DNA from: JBMYYR01 sp049609625
Lineage (GTDB): Bacteria > Bacteroidota > Bacteroidia > Flavobacteriales > CAJXXR01
Length of the DNA: 41,823 nucleotides
Assembly: GCA_049609625.1 (NCBI GenBank)
Contig: JBMYYR010000012.1
Location: 1 to 41,823 of the forward strand
Reading direction: 5' to 3'
Part shown: positions 16,949-26,833 of the stretch, in pieces
How the letters are laid out: each line of letters opens with the position of its first letter
How positions within the stretch are numbered: position 1 is the stretch's first letter
Notes under the pieces: model-generated
Databases searched by the model: none
Seen by the model: only the letters and a program-made list of their open reading frames with translations
Told to the model about the DNA's origin: nothing
Program-made: the position numbers and the translations under genes

Positions 16949-18994
16949 ATGAAATTAAAGAATTATGCCTTAGGAGAATGGGTTGAAGGAACAGGCTCAG
17001 GACAAGCACTTTTGGATGCCGTGCATGGCGAAACTGTAGCCATTGCTGATAGTACAGGATTAGATTTTGGAGAAATGATGCGCTATGCCAGAGAGGTGGG
17101 TAGCCCCGTTTTGAGACAGATGACGTTTCAAGAAAGAGGATTGATGCTCAAAAGATTAGCACTGCATCTGATCAAAAGAAAAAAAGGTTTTTATGAGCTT
17201 TCAGCAAAAACTGGAGCGACTAAAATAGATTCATGGATTGATATTGAAGGCGGAATTGGAAACTTATTTGCCAATGCCAGTTTGAGAAAACAATTTCCAA
17301 ATCAACCTTTTTATGTTGATGGCGAAACCGTCCCACTTTCTAAAGGTGGCTCGTTTATCGGTCATCATATTTGTGTGCCAAAACAAGGTGTTGCCGTACA
17401 TATCAATGCCTACAATTTTCCAATTTGGGGTATGCTCGAAAAAATTGCAGTCAATTTGTTGGCAGGAGTTCCTGCTATCGTAAAACCTGCAACTGTAAGT
17501 TCTTTCCTTACCGAAATGATGGTAAAAGAGATTGTTGATTCTAAAATTTTGCCCGAAGGAGCCTTACAACTTATTTGTGGCTCGGCTCGTGGCATTTTAG
17601 ATCATGTTGGTATTCAGGATGTTGTAACCTTTACAGGTTCGGCTAAAACAGGAAAAATGCTAAAAGCACATCCAAATATTTCGGATTTATCTGTGCCTTT
17701 CAACATGGAGGCAGATTCGCTAAATGCTTCGGTTTTAGGTTCTGATGCGGTGCCAGGAACGGCAGAATTTGATTTATTTATCAAAGAAGTTGCCCGAGAA
17801 ATGACTGTGAAATGTGGTCAGAAATGTACCGCTATTCGACGAATTATTGTGCCTCATAATTTGGTTGACGATGTTCAAAACGCACTAAGTCAACGCTTGG
17901 CAAAACAAGTTATTGGAGATCCGACGCTCGAAAACGTCAGAATGGGTGCTTTGGCTGGTCAAGATCAGCGAACAGAAGTGTTAGCGCAAGCGAAAATTTT
18001 AGCCAAAAGCCAAACTTTGGTTTATGGTACCTTTGATGAAATTGATGTGGAAGGTGCAAAGTATGATTCTGGTGCCTTTATGTCGCCGCTTTTGTTTGTA
18101 AATGAAAACCCTTTTCAGAATACCGATGTTCACAATTTAGAAGCTTTTGGGCCTGTCAGTACCATTATGCCTTACAAAACCTTGGACGAAGCCATTCAAT
18201 TAGTTCAAATGGGAAAAGGGTCTCTGGTTTGTTCTATTGTAACCGCAGACGACAAGATTGCGAGTCAATTTGTGATGGATGCGGCGGCGTTTCACGGTCG
18301 GATTTTGATTTTGAATGCCGATTGTGCCAAAGAAAGTACTGGTCATGGTTCGCCAATGCCTTTGATGACTCACGGTGGTCCCGGACGAGCTGGTGGTGGA
18401 GAAGAAATGGGTGGAAAACGTGGTGTGTTACATTATATGCAACGAACTGCTATTCAGGGCTCTCCAACAACTTTAACTGAAGTTACAGGTACGTTTCAGG
18501 CAGGTTCAAAATATAAAGAAACAGAGATTCATCCGTTTAGAAAACATTTTGAAGAACTGGAAGTTGGTGAAACGGTATTCACACATAAACATACGGTTAC
18601 CAAAACCGATATTACCAATTTTGCAAACGTGAGTGGCGATAATTTCTACGCACACATGGACGATACGTCTTTAGAAGGAACTATTTTTGAAGAACGTGTA
18701 GCGCATGGTTATTTTGTGCTTTCGAAAGCGGCAGGCTTGTTTGTCGACCCGAAAAAAGGCCCTGTTTTACTAAACTACGGACTCGAAGACTGCCGATTTA
18801 CCAAACCTGTTTATCCTGGAGCAACCATTGGCGTTAAGTTTACCGTAAAAGAAAAAATAGAGCAAGAAAAACGCAGCGAAGACGATATTGCAAAAGGTAT
18901 TGTTAAGTTTTTTGTTGATGTCTATGACGAAACCGACGAAACGGTTGCCGTAGCTACCATTTTGACTATGGTCAAAAAGCGTAATCAAAACTAA
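16949..18994 (+). CDS. paaZ: Bifunctional PaaZ: semialdehyde dehydrogenase and oxepin-CoA hydratase
   Basis: PaaZ opens the ring of oxepin-CoA and oxidises the resulting semialdehyde in aerobic phenylacetate degradation. The 681 residues are a fusion. Residues about 1-515 are an aldehyde dehydrogenase with Glu254 (FNMEADSLNA) and nucleophile Cys293 (GQKCTAIRR). Residues about 530-678 are a MaoC hotdog hydratase with SGDNFYAHMDD (Asp563, His568). These match the paired catalytic residues known in E. coli PaaZ with a small offset. No other paa genes occur in the window, so this copy is isolated; it lies divergent from the SPOR gene. A paralogous role with another acyl-CoA substrate is possible. 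Confidence 0.9.
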   Translation: MKLKNYALGEWVEGTGSGQALLDAVHGETVAIADSTGLDFGEMMRYAREVGSPVLRQMTFQERGLMLKRLALHLIKRKKGFYELSAKTGATKIDSWIDIEGGIGNLFANASLRKQFPNQPFYVDGETVPLSKGGSFIGHHICVPKQGVAVHINAYNFPIWGMLEKIAVNLLAGVPAIVKPATVSSFLTEMMVKEIVDSKILPEGALQLICGSARGILDHVGIQDVVTFTGSAKTGKMLKAHPNISDLSVPFNMEADSLNASVLGSDAVPGTAEFDLFIKEVAREMTVKCGQKCTAIRRIIVPHNLVDDVQNALSQRLAKQVIGDPTLENVRMGALAGQDQRTEVLAQAKILAKSQTLVYGTFDEIDVEGAKYDSGAFMSPLLFVNENPFQNTDVHNLEAFGPVSTIMPYKTLDEAIQLVQMGKGSLVCSIVTADDKIASQFVMDAAAFHGRILILNADCAKESTGHGSPMPLMTHGGPGRAGGGEEMGGKRGVLHYMQRTAIQGSPTTLTEVTGTFQAGSKYKETEIHPFRKHFEELEVGETVFTHKHTVTKTDITNFANVSGDNFYAHMDDTSLEGTIFEERVAHGYFVLSKAAGLFVDPKKGPVLLNYGLEDCRFTKPVYPGATIGVKFTVKEKIEQEKRSEDDIAKGIVKFFVDVYDETDETVAVATILTMVKKRNQN

Positions 18995-19116
18995 AACAAG
19001 TCTATGGAATTTTTTAACCTCAGAATGAAGAAAAACAAAACACCGAAAGCTTAATTTTTATAAACAACCTTCCTTTCAGAACAGAAATCTAAAGCGAAGG
19101 TCCTAATTCAATTTTT

Positions 19117-20649
19117 ATGTTCGTCAAACTATACGCTTGTGCACTTTTGGGTATCGAAGCTACTAAAATAACCATCGAAGTCAACACCGACAAAGGCTTT
19201 AAATTCTTTCTGGTTGGTTTGCCCGATTCTGCCATAAAAGAGTCTCAGCATCGTATAGAAGCCGCCCTAAAGAACATCAATTACAGAAGACCAGGCAAAA
19301 AAATCACCATCAATATGGCGCCTGCCGACATCCGAAAAGAAGGCTCGGCCTATGATGTGCCTTTGGCTTTGGGAATCCTATTAGCTTCCGACCAAATGAA
19401 AGCCGACAACATTACGGACTATATTATAATGGGAGAACTGTCGCTCAACGGCGATTTGCTACCCATAAAAGGCGCACTTTCTATTGCGCTAAAAGCTAGA
19501 GAAATGGGTTTTAAAGGCGTGATTTTCCCAACAGACAATGCTAACGAAGCCGCTTTTGTGGACGGTATCGACGTTTGGGGTGCTGATAATTTAGAAAACA
19601 TCATCAATTTCTTTGAAAATGAACCCGATGGGCTGACTAAACATCAATCCACTTGGGAAGAGGAGCAAGTAACCGAAAAAGTAGATTATATTCTTGGTTT
19701 TGAAGACGTTAAAGGTCAGCAAAATATCAAACGAGCCTTGGAAATTGCAGCTGCTGGTGGACATAACGTCTTACTCATCGGGCCACCCGGAGCAGGAAAA
19801 ACCATGTTGGCGCGCTGTCTGCCAACCATTTTGCCTCCCATGACCATGGAAGAGGCTTTGGAATCGACAAAAATCCATTCGGTTGTGGGGCATTCTAATA
19901 AAAACGGCATCGTTAAAACACGTACGTTTAGATCGCCCCATCATACCATATCAGACGTCGCCCTTGTTGGCGGTGGATCTTACCCACAACCTGGAGAAAT
20001 TTCTTTAGCTCACAATGGCGTCTTGTTTTTGGATGAATTGACGGAGTTCAATAAATCAGCTTTGGAAGTCATGCGACAACCTATGGAAGACCGTGTGGTT
20101 CATTTATCGAGAGCGAAACTTTCGGTGGAATATCCCTGTAATTTTATGCTTATTGCGAGTATGAATCCTTGCCCTTGCGGATTTTATAATCATCCTTACA
20201 AAGAATGTCAATGTGCGCCACATATCGTTCAGCGGTATTTAGGCAAAATCTCAGGGCCTATGCTCGATAGAGTTGATATGCACATTGAAGTAACGCCAGT
20301 AGAATATGGCGATTTAGCCTCAAAACTGGAATCAGAAACCAGCGTAGAGATTCGTTCTCGAGTGGTTTCGGCTCGGAATATTCAAGTTGAGCGTTTATCA
20401 CAATACGATCAGGTGCATTGTAATGCTCAGCTCAATTCCAAAATGATTGAAGCTCTTTGTCCGATTCCTCAAGAAGGTCAAGATTTACTCAAACAAGCTA
20501 TGAAACGCCTGAATTTATCTGCCCGAGCACATTCGAAAATCATTAAATTAGCTAGAACTATTGCTGATTTAGAAGGCAATCAATCTATTGAAGTTCAGCA
20601 TCTAGCGGAAGCTATAAATTATCGGAGTTTGGATAAGCAATTGTGGTAG
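19117..20649 (+). CDS. comM: YifB/ComM-family Mg-chelatase-like AAA+ ATPase
   Basis: ComM is a hexameric helicase that promotes branch migration during natural transformation; YifB is its common annotation. The 510 residues have the N-terminal ChlI-like domain (about 20-140), Walker A GPPGAGKT (222-229), Walker B LFLDELTEF, the cysteine cluster NPCPCGFYNH...CQC typical of the family, and a C-terminal lid domain (about 410-505). The full length suggests an intact gene. It stands alone between paaZ and the convergent RsmI-like gene. I see no -7 box in the 122-bp upstream gap. Confidence 0.92.
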   Translation: MFVKLYACALLGIEATKITIEVNTDKGFKFFLVGLPDSAIKESQHRIEAALKNINYRRPGKKITINMAPADIRKEGSAYDVPLALGILLASDQMKADNITDYIIMGELSLNGDLLPIKGALSIALKAREMGFKGVIFPTDNANEAAFVDGIDVWGADNLENIINFFENEPDGLTKHQSTWEEEQVTEKVDYILGFEDVKGQQNIKRALEIAAAGGHNVLLIGPPGAGKTMLARCLPTILPPMTMEEALESTKIHSVVGHSNKNGIVKTRTFRSPHHTISDVALVGGGSYPQPGEISLAHNGVLFLDELTEFNKSALEVMRQPMEDRVVHLSRAKLSVEYPCNFMLIASMNPCPCGFYNHPYKECQCAPHIVQRYLGKISGPMLDRVDMHIEVTPVEYGDLASKLESETSVEIRSRVVSARNIQVERLSQYDQVHCNAQLNSKMIEALCPIPQEGQDLLKQAMKRLNLSARAHSKIIKLARTIADLEGNQSIEVQHLAEAINYRSLDKQLW

Positions 20650-20725
20650 GAATAGGGCTATTAATCGACTAAAATCGAATTATTATTGGAATTTTACACG
20701 CCAAATGGTTAAACGAGAGGCTCAC

Positions 20726-21436
20726 TTAACTCCCCAAAACAAACACACAAGGCTTCTTATGAAAATCTGGTGTAGCTGTTTTTTTCCACTCGGCTATGGT
20801 TTTGGTTTTGATACTTTGGTCTGGTAGTGTGAGCTGAAAAGCAACACAAAGTTTGGTTTGGTTTTGGCAGGCTTTTATCAAATCAGAAAAGAGCTGTTTG
20901 TTTCTATAGGGCGTTTCTATAAAGGATTGAGATTGACCTGATTGTGCGCGTTTTTCAAATTGCTTGATCGCTTGTTTTTTCGCCGAAGCATCAATAGGTA
21001 AATAGCCATTAAAAGCAAAAGATTGCCCGTTCATGCCACTCGCCATGTGCGCCAAAAGTATAGAAGATGGGCCAACAAAAGGATAAATTTCTATCTGATG
21101 TTGATGCGCCAAAGCAATAACATCAGCACCAGGATCGGCAATACCAGGACAGCCAGCATCGCTAAGCAAAGCCATATCGTTGCCATCAAAAATGGGTTGA
21201 AGGAACTCTAAAAGTGCTTTTCGATCGGTGTGTTTATTGAGTTCAGTAATGTTTAGATCACTTTGCGGATGGTCTAAATTCACTAAGTTGAAAAATGCCC
21301 GCGCTTGTTTGCTGTGTTCGGCAATAAAAAAACGCAAGGGTTTAATTTTTTCCTGAACTTGAGTCGGTAAAACCAAGTCTAAACCAGAATCGCCCAAAGT
21401 GGTTGGTACTAAAAAAAGACAGCCTTTTGATGTCAT
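20726..21436 (-). CDS. RsmI-like SAM-dependent methyltransferase (short form)
   Basis: This 236-residue protein belongs to the tetrapyrrole-methylase/RsmI superfamily: an N-terminal LFLVPTTLGD strand, the RFFIAEHSK region, the SDAGCPGIADPGADV loop and the PFVGPSSILLA motif. RsmI 2'-O-methylates C1402 of 16S rRNA. This form is shorter than RsmI (about 280 residues) and lacks the usual C-terminal extension. It matches a Bacteroidota-specific short paralogue, so the exact target is uncertain. It follows tsaD by 10 bp on the same strand, suggesting a translation-related operon. Confidence 0.8.
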   Translation of the reverse strand: MTSKGCLFLVPTTLGDSGLDLVLPTQVQEKIKPLRFFIAEHSKQARAFFNLVNLDHPQSDLNITELNKHTDRKALLEFLQPIFDGNDMALLSDAGCPGIADPGADVIALAHQHQIEIYPFVGPSSILLAHMASGMNGQSFAFNGYLPIDASAKKQAIKQFEKRAQSGQSQSFIETPYRNKQLFSDLIKACQNQTKLCVAFQLTLPDQSIKTKTIAEWKKTATPDFHKKPCVFVLGS

Positions 21437-21446
21437 GATGTGGATA

Positions 21447-22487
21447 TTAAATTCGTGATGCTAATCTAGAATTAACCTGATGTCCGATGTCGACAAAATC
21501 GGATTTAAGATATTGAAAATGAGCTGTTATGGCAATCATTGCAGCATTATCAGTACAATATTCAAAAGAAGGAATAAAAACCTCCCAAGTGTTTCCTTGA
21601 TGATTACTTTTCTCTCTGGTTTTGAGTTGTTTTCGGAGTTCAGAATTTGCTGAGACGCCACCAGCAATCGCCACCCGATGAATCCCCGTTTGCTGAACCG
21701 CTTTTTCGAGTTTTTCCATCAAAATCTCGATAATGGTGTGCTGAATGGACGCGCAAATATCTTCTAAATGCTCTGCAATAAGATTTGGATGTTCGTTTTC
21801 AGCTTTCCGAACCCGTTGAATAATATTGGTTTTCAGCCCGCTAAAACTAAAATTCAGACCTTCAATGCGTGGTTTGGTGAATTTCATAAAGCTAGAATCT
21901 CCATCTTGAGCAAGTTTATCAATCACTGGGCCGCCCGGATATTCTAAACCTAAAAATCTTGCCGATTTATCAAAAGCTTCGCCCACAGCATCATCCAAAG
22001 TTTCGCCTAAAATCTCCATGTCATCAGGGCTGTTTACTTTTACGATTTGCGTGTGTCCGCCCGAAACGGTGAGGCATAAAAACGGAAATTCGGGACTGTT
22101 TTTTACGCGTTCATCTTTAATAAAATGAGCCAAAATATGTCCTTTCATGTGATGAACGGCAATCAGAGGTTTGTTGTGCGCAAAAGCCAAAGCCTGAGCA
22201 AAAGATGATCCTACGAGCAAAGAGCCCAACAAACCTGGGCCAGTTGTGAAGGCAATTGCCGACAGCTCTTTCCACGAAATACCAGCTTCTTTTAGTGCGC
22301 TATCTACCACAGGCACAATATTTTGCAGATGTGCTCGCGAAGCCAATTCAGGTACCACGCCGCCATATTTCGCATGAACTTCTTGATTCGCTATTCTATT
22401 CGACAATATCTTCCTATCTTTGATGATTGATGCAGATGTATCATCACACGAAGACTCGATAGCTAAAATAACAACGGATTTTTCCAT
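21447..22487 (-). CDS. tsaD: tRNA N6-adenosine threonylcarbamoyltransferase
   Basis: TsaD transfers threonylcarbamoyl to A37 of ANN-decoding tRNAs, with TsaB, TsaC and TsaE. The 346 residues show the ASKHA fold with ILAIESSCDDTSAS at the start, the metal-binding HHMKGH (His113, His117), GGHTQIV, and the C-terminal CTDNAAMIA with the third ligand Asp. It is divergent from tamB with only 17 bp between start codons, an arrangement common in Bacteroidota, so promoters must lie inside the opposite coding regions. Confidence 0.97.
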   Translation of the reverse strand: MEKSVVILAIESSCDDTSASIIKDRKILSNRIANQEVHAKYGGVVPELASRAHLQNIVPVVDSALKEAGISWKELSAIAFTTGPGLLGSLLVGSSFAQALAFAHNKPLIAVHHMKGHILAHFIKDERVKNSPEFPFLCLTVSGGHTQIVKVNSPDDMEILGETLDDAVGEAFDKSARFLGLEYPGGPVIDKLAQDGDSSFMKFTKPRIEGLNFSFSGLKTNIIQRVRKAENEHPNLIAEHLEDICASIQHTIIEILMEKLEKAVQQTGIHRVAIAGGVSANSELRKQLKTREKSNHQGNTWEVFIPSFEYCTDNAAMIAITAHFQYLKSDFVDIGHQVNSRLASRI

Positions 22488-22504
22488 GAAGCAAAATTAA
22501 TCAT

Positions 22505-25500
22505 TTGATGTTTCAAAAAATTAAAAAGATTTTTCTTTATCTTATATTTTTTATCCTTGGTCTGTTTTTAGTGCTTTCCATCCTTTTATCGATGTCGTGG
22601 TTTCAGAATTATTTGACTCAATTTGGAAGCCAATTCCTCAAAGATCATTACCAAGTTGAAAGTCAAATCGGGGAGGTTGATATTGATTTTCCAGATAAGA
22701 TTGTTCTGAAAGATCTTTTAATTTTTGATCATCGAGCTGATACATTAATTTCAGCTAGTGTGTTGAAAATAGGACTTTTAAGCCCAAAAACCTTACTTTC
22801 TCACACCCAAATCAGGCAACTTTCTGCCGAAGGTTTAGATTTTCGGATTGCTCAATATCCTGAGGATAGCTTAACAACCATTCAGATTTTTGCGAATGCA
22901 TTTATTGATAAAAATGACAGCTCATCCTCTTCAAACTATCAACTTTCAATTTCTAATCTCGATATAGAAAACAGCGCGATGAAGCTCTACAACACCAGCG
23001 ATTCGTTGACGTTTAGCTTAAAAAGCTTAGAAATTGATGATTTCTTTTACTCTTCTGAGCGGATTTTTGCACATATAGACCCTTCATCTATCGAACTCCT
23101 GAGCAGGTTTGACGCTCAGGAAGTTTCGGGCGACCTTGAATTAATTGATTTAAAATCCATTGATTTATCAGATCTAATAATCAAAAGTGGAACTTCCGAA
23201 CTGAAGGCGCAAGCTAAAGTGGAGTTTGACACAACAGACTTTGATTGGCTTGACTTGAAAACAAAATATAGACTTGATGTTGAACGGCTTGTTTATCGAA
23301 AAAAAGATATAAATTTCGATATCATCAATCAATTTTTGCCCTATGATGCGGAACTAAAAGGACGACTTGAAGGAAGTTCTAGGAAATTGAAATTCAATGC
23401 TTTGGACTTGAATTTGAATCGAAGTCTGGCACGGCTTTCGGGCTATATCAAACATCCATTCAATAAAGAGAAAATACATCTGAAATTTGATTTTGATCAG
23501 CTTTATGTTCGTAAAAACGTGGCGATGTTTTATCTAAAAGACATTGAATCGGCGGAACAAATTTCGAGGCTTTTCCCGATAAATTATTCAGGTCTGTACA
23601 AAGGAAATTTCAAATACAACGAGAGTAAAGGCTCATTCAGAACAGCCCTGGGCGATGTAACAACAGATCTTCAAATTTTATTAGAAAACGAGGCAACAAA
23701 TGGAATTTATTTTGCCGATATTGAAGTGGATGAGTTTGAGTTCGATCAACTTTTTGACTCGCCTGATTTTGGTACATCGAGCCTAAAATTAAACATTGAT
23801 GGCGAAGGTTTTAGATTTGAAGATTTAAAAGTAGATTTAGAATCTGATATTGAAAAATTTATTTACAAAGGCTACGAATACACTGATATTCAGGCGAATG
23901 GAAAAATGGCTTTCAATCAGTATCAAGGGCATTTAGAAGCTGTAGATTCAAATATTAATGTGATTTTTGATGGATTAATTGATCTGAGACCCGAGCGAGA
24001 AAACTTAGATTTTAAAGCCAAATTGAAGCATGCCAACCTGAAAAACTTGAATCTTTATGATCAAGATTTGCGTTTGGCAATGGACGCTTCGGTCAACCTA
24101 AAAGGCACTGATATTGATAAGGCAAACGGAAAGTTAAAGCTTACGAATATTGAAATTTCGAGCGATACTGTCCAGCAAACATTAGATTCTATTTATGTTG
24201 AGTCTGAATTTATTTCTGACGAAAATCGACGTTTGAGTATTCAATCGGATGCTGTTGAGGCGTTGGCAGAAGGTCAATTTAAAATGTTGGAACTTTCAGC
24301 TCATTTGGCGAGTCTGATGAAGCCTTATTTAGATTTTGGACAAGATAGCATCAGTTTGAACAATCAACAACTGGAGGCTAATATTTTATTGAAAAAGCCA
24401 GAAATATTGACCGAAATTTGGATGCCAGAATGTCAAATTGCGCAACACTCAACCATCCATTTAGATAAAAAATCTGTTGACTTGCCGATGGTTACAGCTT
24501 TTTTTCCAAGATTGACTTACAACAATTTTGAAGCGTCGGAACTTAATATAAAAACCGAGGGAGGAAAAGAAGATCTTCGGATTTTAATTGATGCAGACAG
24601 TCTAAAAACTGAATTTTCTGCTCTGAAGATTAATCAGATTAAATTGGTTAATGAACTGAAAGATAATGCTTTAAGCTCTCGATTGCTTTGGGTGGCCGAT
24701 TTTGAAAACACAGACTATAGTGGAGACGTGAGTTTCAGTACACAGCTTGATAGTTCGCTAAATATTGCATCAACCATTGAGAATCAATCTATACTTTATA
24801 TGGCTGATGCCGCCTGGCAGTTTAGGGCAAACAATAGTATTTTATATCAAGATAATGAATTGGTTATAAGTGATTTAATACTCGAGCATCAAGATCAGAC
24901 CCTGAGTTTAGATTTGCTCTACCAACTTCAGAACAAACAGGAGCTCAAAACCCATTTACACCAGTTTAATATGGCTTATCTCAACCCCTATATTCAGGAA
25001 TTTAATACCTCTATTTCGGGCTTGGTCAATGGTGATTTAAACATCAGTAACCTCAGTAAATCAACACTTTTTTTTACAGGAAATTTAAGTATCGACAGCA
25101 CAAAGCTTAATGGTGTTTATTTAGGTAAATCTTTGATTAACAGTAGTTTTTCGACAGAAAATAAGCTAAACACTGTAGATATTAAAGTCGTTCGGTCTGG
25201 TTTTACGCCTTTGCATGCGCTGTTGGCTTACAATACCAGTAAAGGTTTCGAGAGTTTTACCTTGGATGCTAAAATCAATAAACTCCGTCTCGATTATTTT
25301 ACACCTTATATTGATACTTGGGTTACCGATTTGCGAGGGCGAGTTTCTGGCGATGTTTTGGTTGACCAACAAACGGCCAATGGTACTCTGACACTTGAAA
25401 AAGTAGGCTTTAGTTTGCCGGTTGTAGGCACGCGCTACAACATCGAAGGCAAACCGTTGCTAGAAGTCAACAAACGCTACATTGATATTCCAGAATTTAA

Positions 25501-26830
25501 ACTCAATGTTGTTAAGCTAAAGGGCGATCCGAGTACCTACGGACAGGCGATTGCAAAAGGTAAAATCTATCATAAAAACTTCTTAGACTACCGATATGAT
25601 TTGGCTATAGATTTTAGAGATTTCCTCTGTATGTCAACCAATTACAGCGAAGAATCTATTTTTTATGGAGATGCCATAGCTTCAGGAAAACTGAAAATGA
25701 CAGGAAACAATAAAAGTCCAAATATTATCATCGACGCCAGTGCGAAAAAAGGCACTGAACTAACCTTATCATACAGTGATCAAACCGAAATTAGCGACGA
25801 TTCGTTTATCCGTTTTCGACAAAAAGACAGTCAAAACAAGCTCAAAACACCAAAACGAATGTCGAAAGACGATGATTTGAGTGTTGACCTCAATCTAAAA
25901 GTTGATCCATCAGCTTTAATGAATTTTAATGTAGATGAATCGGCACTGACTGGGCGAGGTTATGGTGATCTGAATTTTAAGTTTGATTCCAATCTCGATT
26001 TTGACTTATATGGCAGTTATGTTGTTGACGAAGCCGACTATATGTTTGCGTTTACGGATGTTTTGGAAGCCAAAAAATTTAATATAGACAAAGGCGGTCG
26101 GGTAGATTGGAAAGGCGACGCCCTAAAAGGCATCATGGATATCAAAGCCGAATATTCAACCAAAATGATGATAGATGTTTTGGATGAATCCGAGTATCAG
26201 AAGCAAGAAGTAAAAAGCATTATCGAGCTCGATGGCGAGCTGCTGCAACCAAGCGTTGGATTCAAAATCGAAATGCCCAACGCAAGCGATGCGGCTAAAA
26301 GTAAGCTGGATGAAATTACCAGTTCGGAAGAAAAAATGGTCAAACAATTTCTATCTCTACTGATCATGAACTCGTTTTATATTCAGGAAGAAGGCATTAT
26401 AACAGATCGAAGTCCCGAAAATCAGCTCTTGTTTTCTGGTGCTAATGCCTTGATATCCTCGCAGTTGAACAAATGGTTAAACGAAACTCAAGATCAATTT
26501 GATATTGGTGTGAAACTAAATCCAGGCACAGGAGACGAACTGAGCTCGCAAGAATTGGAAGTCTATCTTGGAAAAAACTTTTTGAATGACCGCCTTCGTC
26601 TTAATGGGAACATCGGGACACCTCTCGGGACGAACACATCGGGCATAAAAGGAGATTTTAATTTGGAATATGACCTTCGCCGAGACGGAAAATTGCGCCT
26701 AAAAGTCTTTAATGCGGCTGGCGAAACGCTTAGTCATGATATCGAAAACACGCAAGGTATTGGCGTATTCTATCGTGTGGAGTTTGATCATTTATTTAAC
26801 ACAAACAAAGGAAAGACCCTAACAAACTAA
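22505..26830 (+). CDS. tamB: TamB-type translocation/assembly module protein
   Basis: This 1441-residue protein begins with one membrane anchor (IFLYLIFFILGLFLVLSILL, about 10-30). A long repetitive beta-helical body follows, consistent with the AsmA/TamB bridge-like lipid-transfer fold. The C-terminal part (from about 1050) is the DUF490/TamB domain, including KFNIDKGGRVDWKGDALKGIMDI and a final region with LEVYLGKNFLNDRLRLNG. TamB links inner and outer membranes and is tied to outer-membrane protein assembly or phospholipid transport. The gene is divergent from tsaD, and a WD40-like protein follows after 3 bp. Confidence 0.92.
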   Translation: MMFQKIKKIFLYLIFFILGLFLVLSILLSMSWFQNYLTQFGSQFLKDHYQVESQIGEVDIDFPDKIVLKDLLIFDHRADTLISASVLKIGLLSPKTLLSHTQIRQLSAEGLDFRIAQYPEDSLTTIQIFANAFIDKNDSSSSSNYQLSISNLDIENSAMKLYNTSDSLTFSLKSLEIDDFFYSSERIFAHIDPSSIELLSRFDAQEVSGDLELIDLKSIDLSDLIIKSGTSELKAQAKVEFDTTDFDWLDLKTKYRLDVERLVYRKKDINFDIINQFLPYDAELKGRLEGSSRKLKFNALDLNLNRSLARLSGYIKHPFNKEKIHLKFDFDQLYVRKNVAMFYLKDIESAEQISRLFPINYSGLYKGNFKYNESKGSFRTALGDVTTDLQILLENEATNGIYFADIEVDEFEFDQLFDSPDFGTSSLKLNIDGEGFRFEDLKVDLESDIEKFIYKGYEYTDIQANGKMAFNQYQGHLEAVDSNINVIFDGLIDLRPERENLDFKAKLKHANLKNLNLYDQDLRLAMDASVNLKGTDIDKANGKLKLTNIEISSDTVQQTLDSIYVESEFISDENRRLSIQSDAVEALAEGQFKMLELSAHLASLMKPYLDFGQDSISLNNQQLEANILLKKPEILTEIWMPECQIAQHSTIHLDKKSVDLPMVTAFFPRLTYNNFEASELNIKTEGGKEDLRILIDADSLKTEFSALKINQIKLVNELKDNALSSRLLWVADFENTDYSGDVSFSTQLDSSLNIASTIENQSILYMADAAWQFRANNSILYQDNELVISDLILEHQDQTLSLDLLYQLQNKQELKTHLHQFNMAYLNPYIQEFNTSISGLVNGDLNISNLSKSTLFFTGNLSIDSTKLNGVYLGKSLINSSFSTENKLNTVDIKVVRSGFTPLHALLAYNTSKGFESFTLDAKINKLRLDYFTPYIDTWVTDLRGRVSGDVLVDQQTANGTLTLEKVGFSLPVVGTRYNIEGKPLLEVNKRYIDIPEFKLNVVKLKGDPSTYGQAIAKGKIYHKNFLDYRYDLAIDFRDFLCMSTNYSEESIFYGDAIASGKLKMTGNNKSPNIIIDASAKKGTELTLSYSDQTEISDDSFIRFRQKDSQNKLKTPKRMSKDDDLSVDLNLKVDPSALMNFNVDESALTGRGYGDLNFKFDSNLDFDLYGSYVVDEADYMFAFTDVLEAKKFNIDKGGRVDWKGDALKGIMDIKAEYSTKMMIDVLDESEYQKQEVKSIIELDGELLQPSVGFKIEMPNASDAAKSKLDEITSSEEKMVKQFLSLLIMNSFYIQEEGIITDRSPENQLLFSGANALISSQLNKWLNETQDQFDIGVKLNPGTGDELSSQELEVYLGKNFLNDRLRLNGNIGTPLGTNTSGIKGDFNLEYDLRRDGKLRLKVFNAAGETLSHDIENTQGIGVFYRVEFDHLFNTNKGKTLTN

Positions 26831-26833
26831 GCC

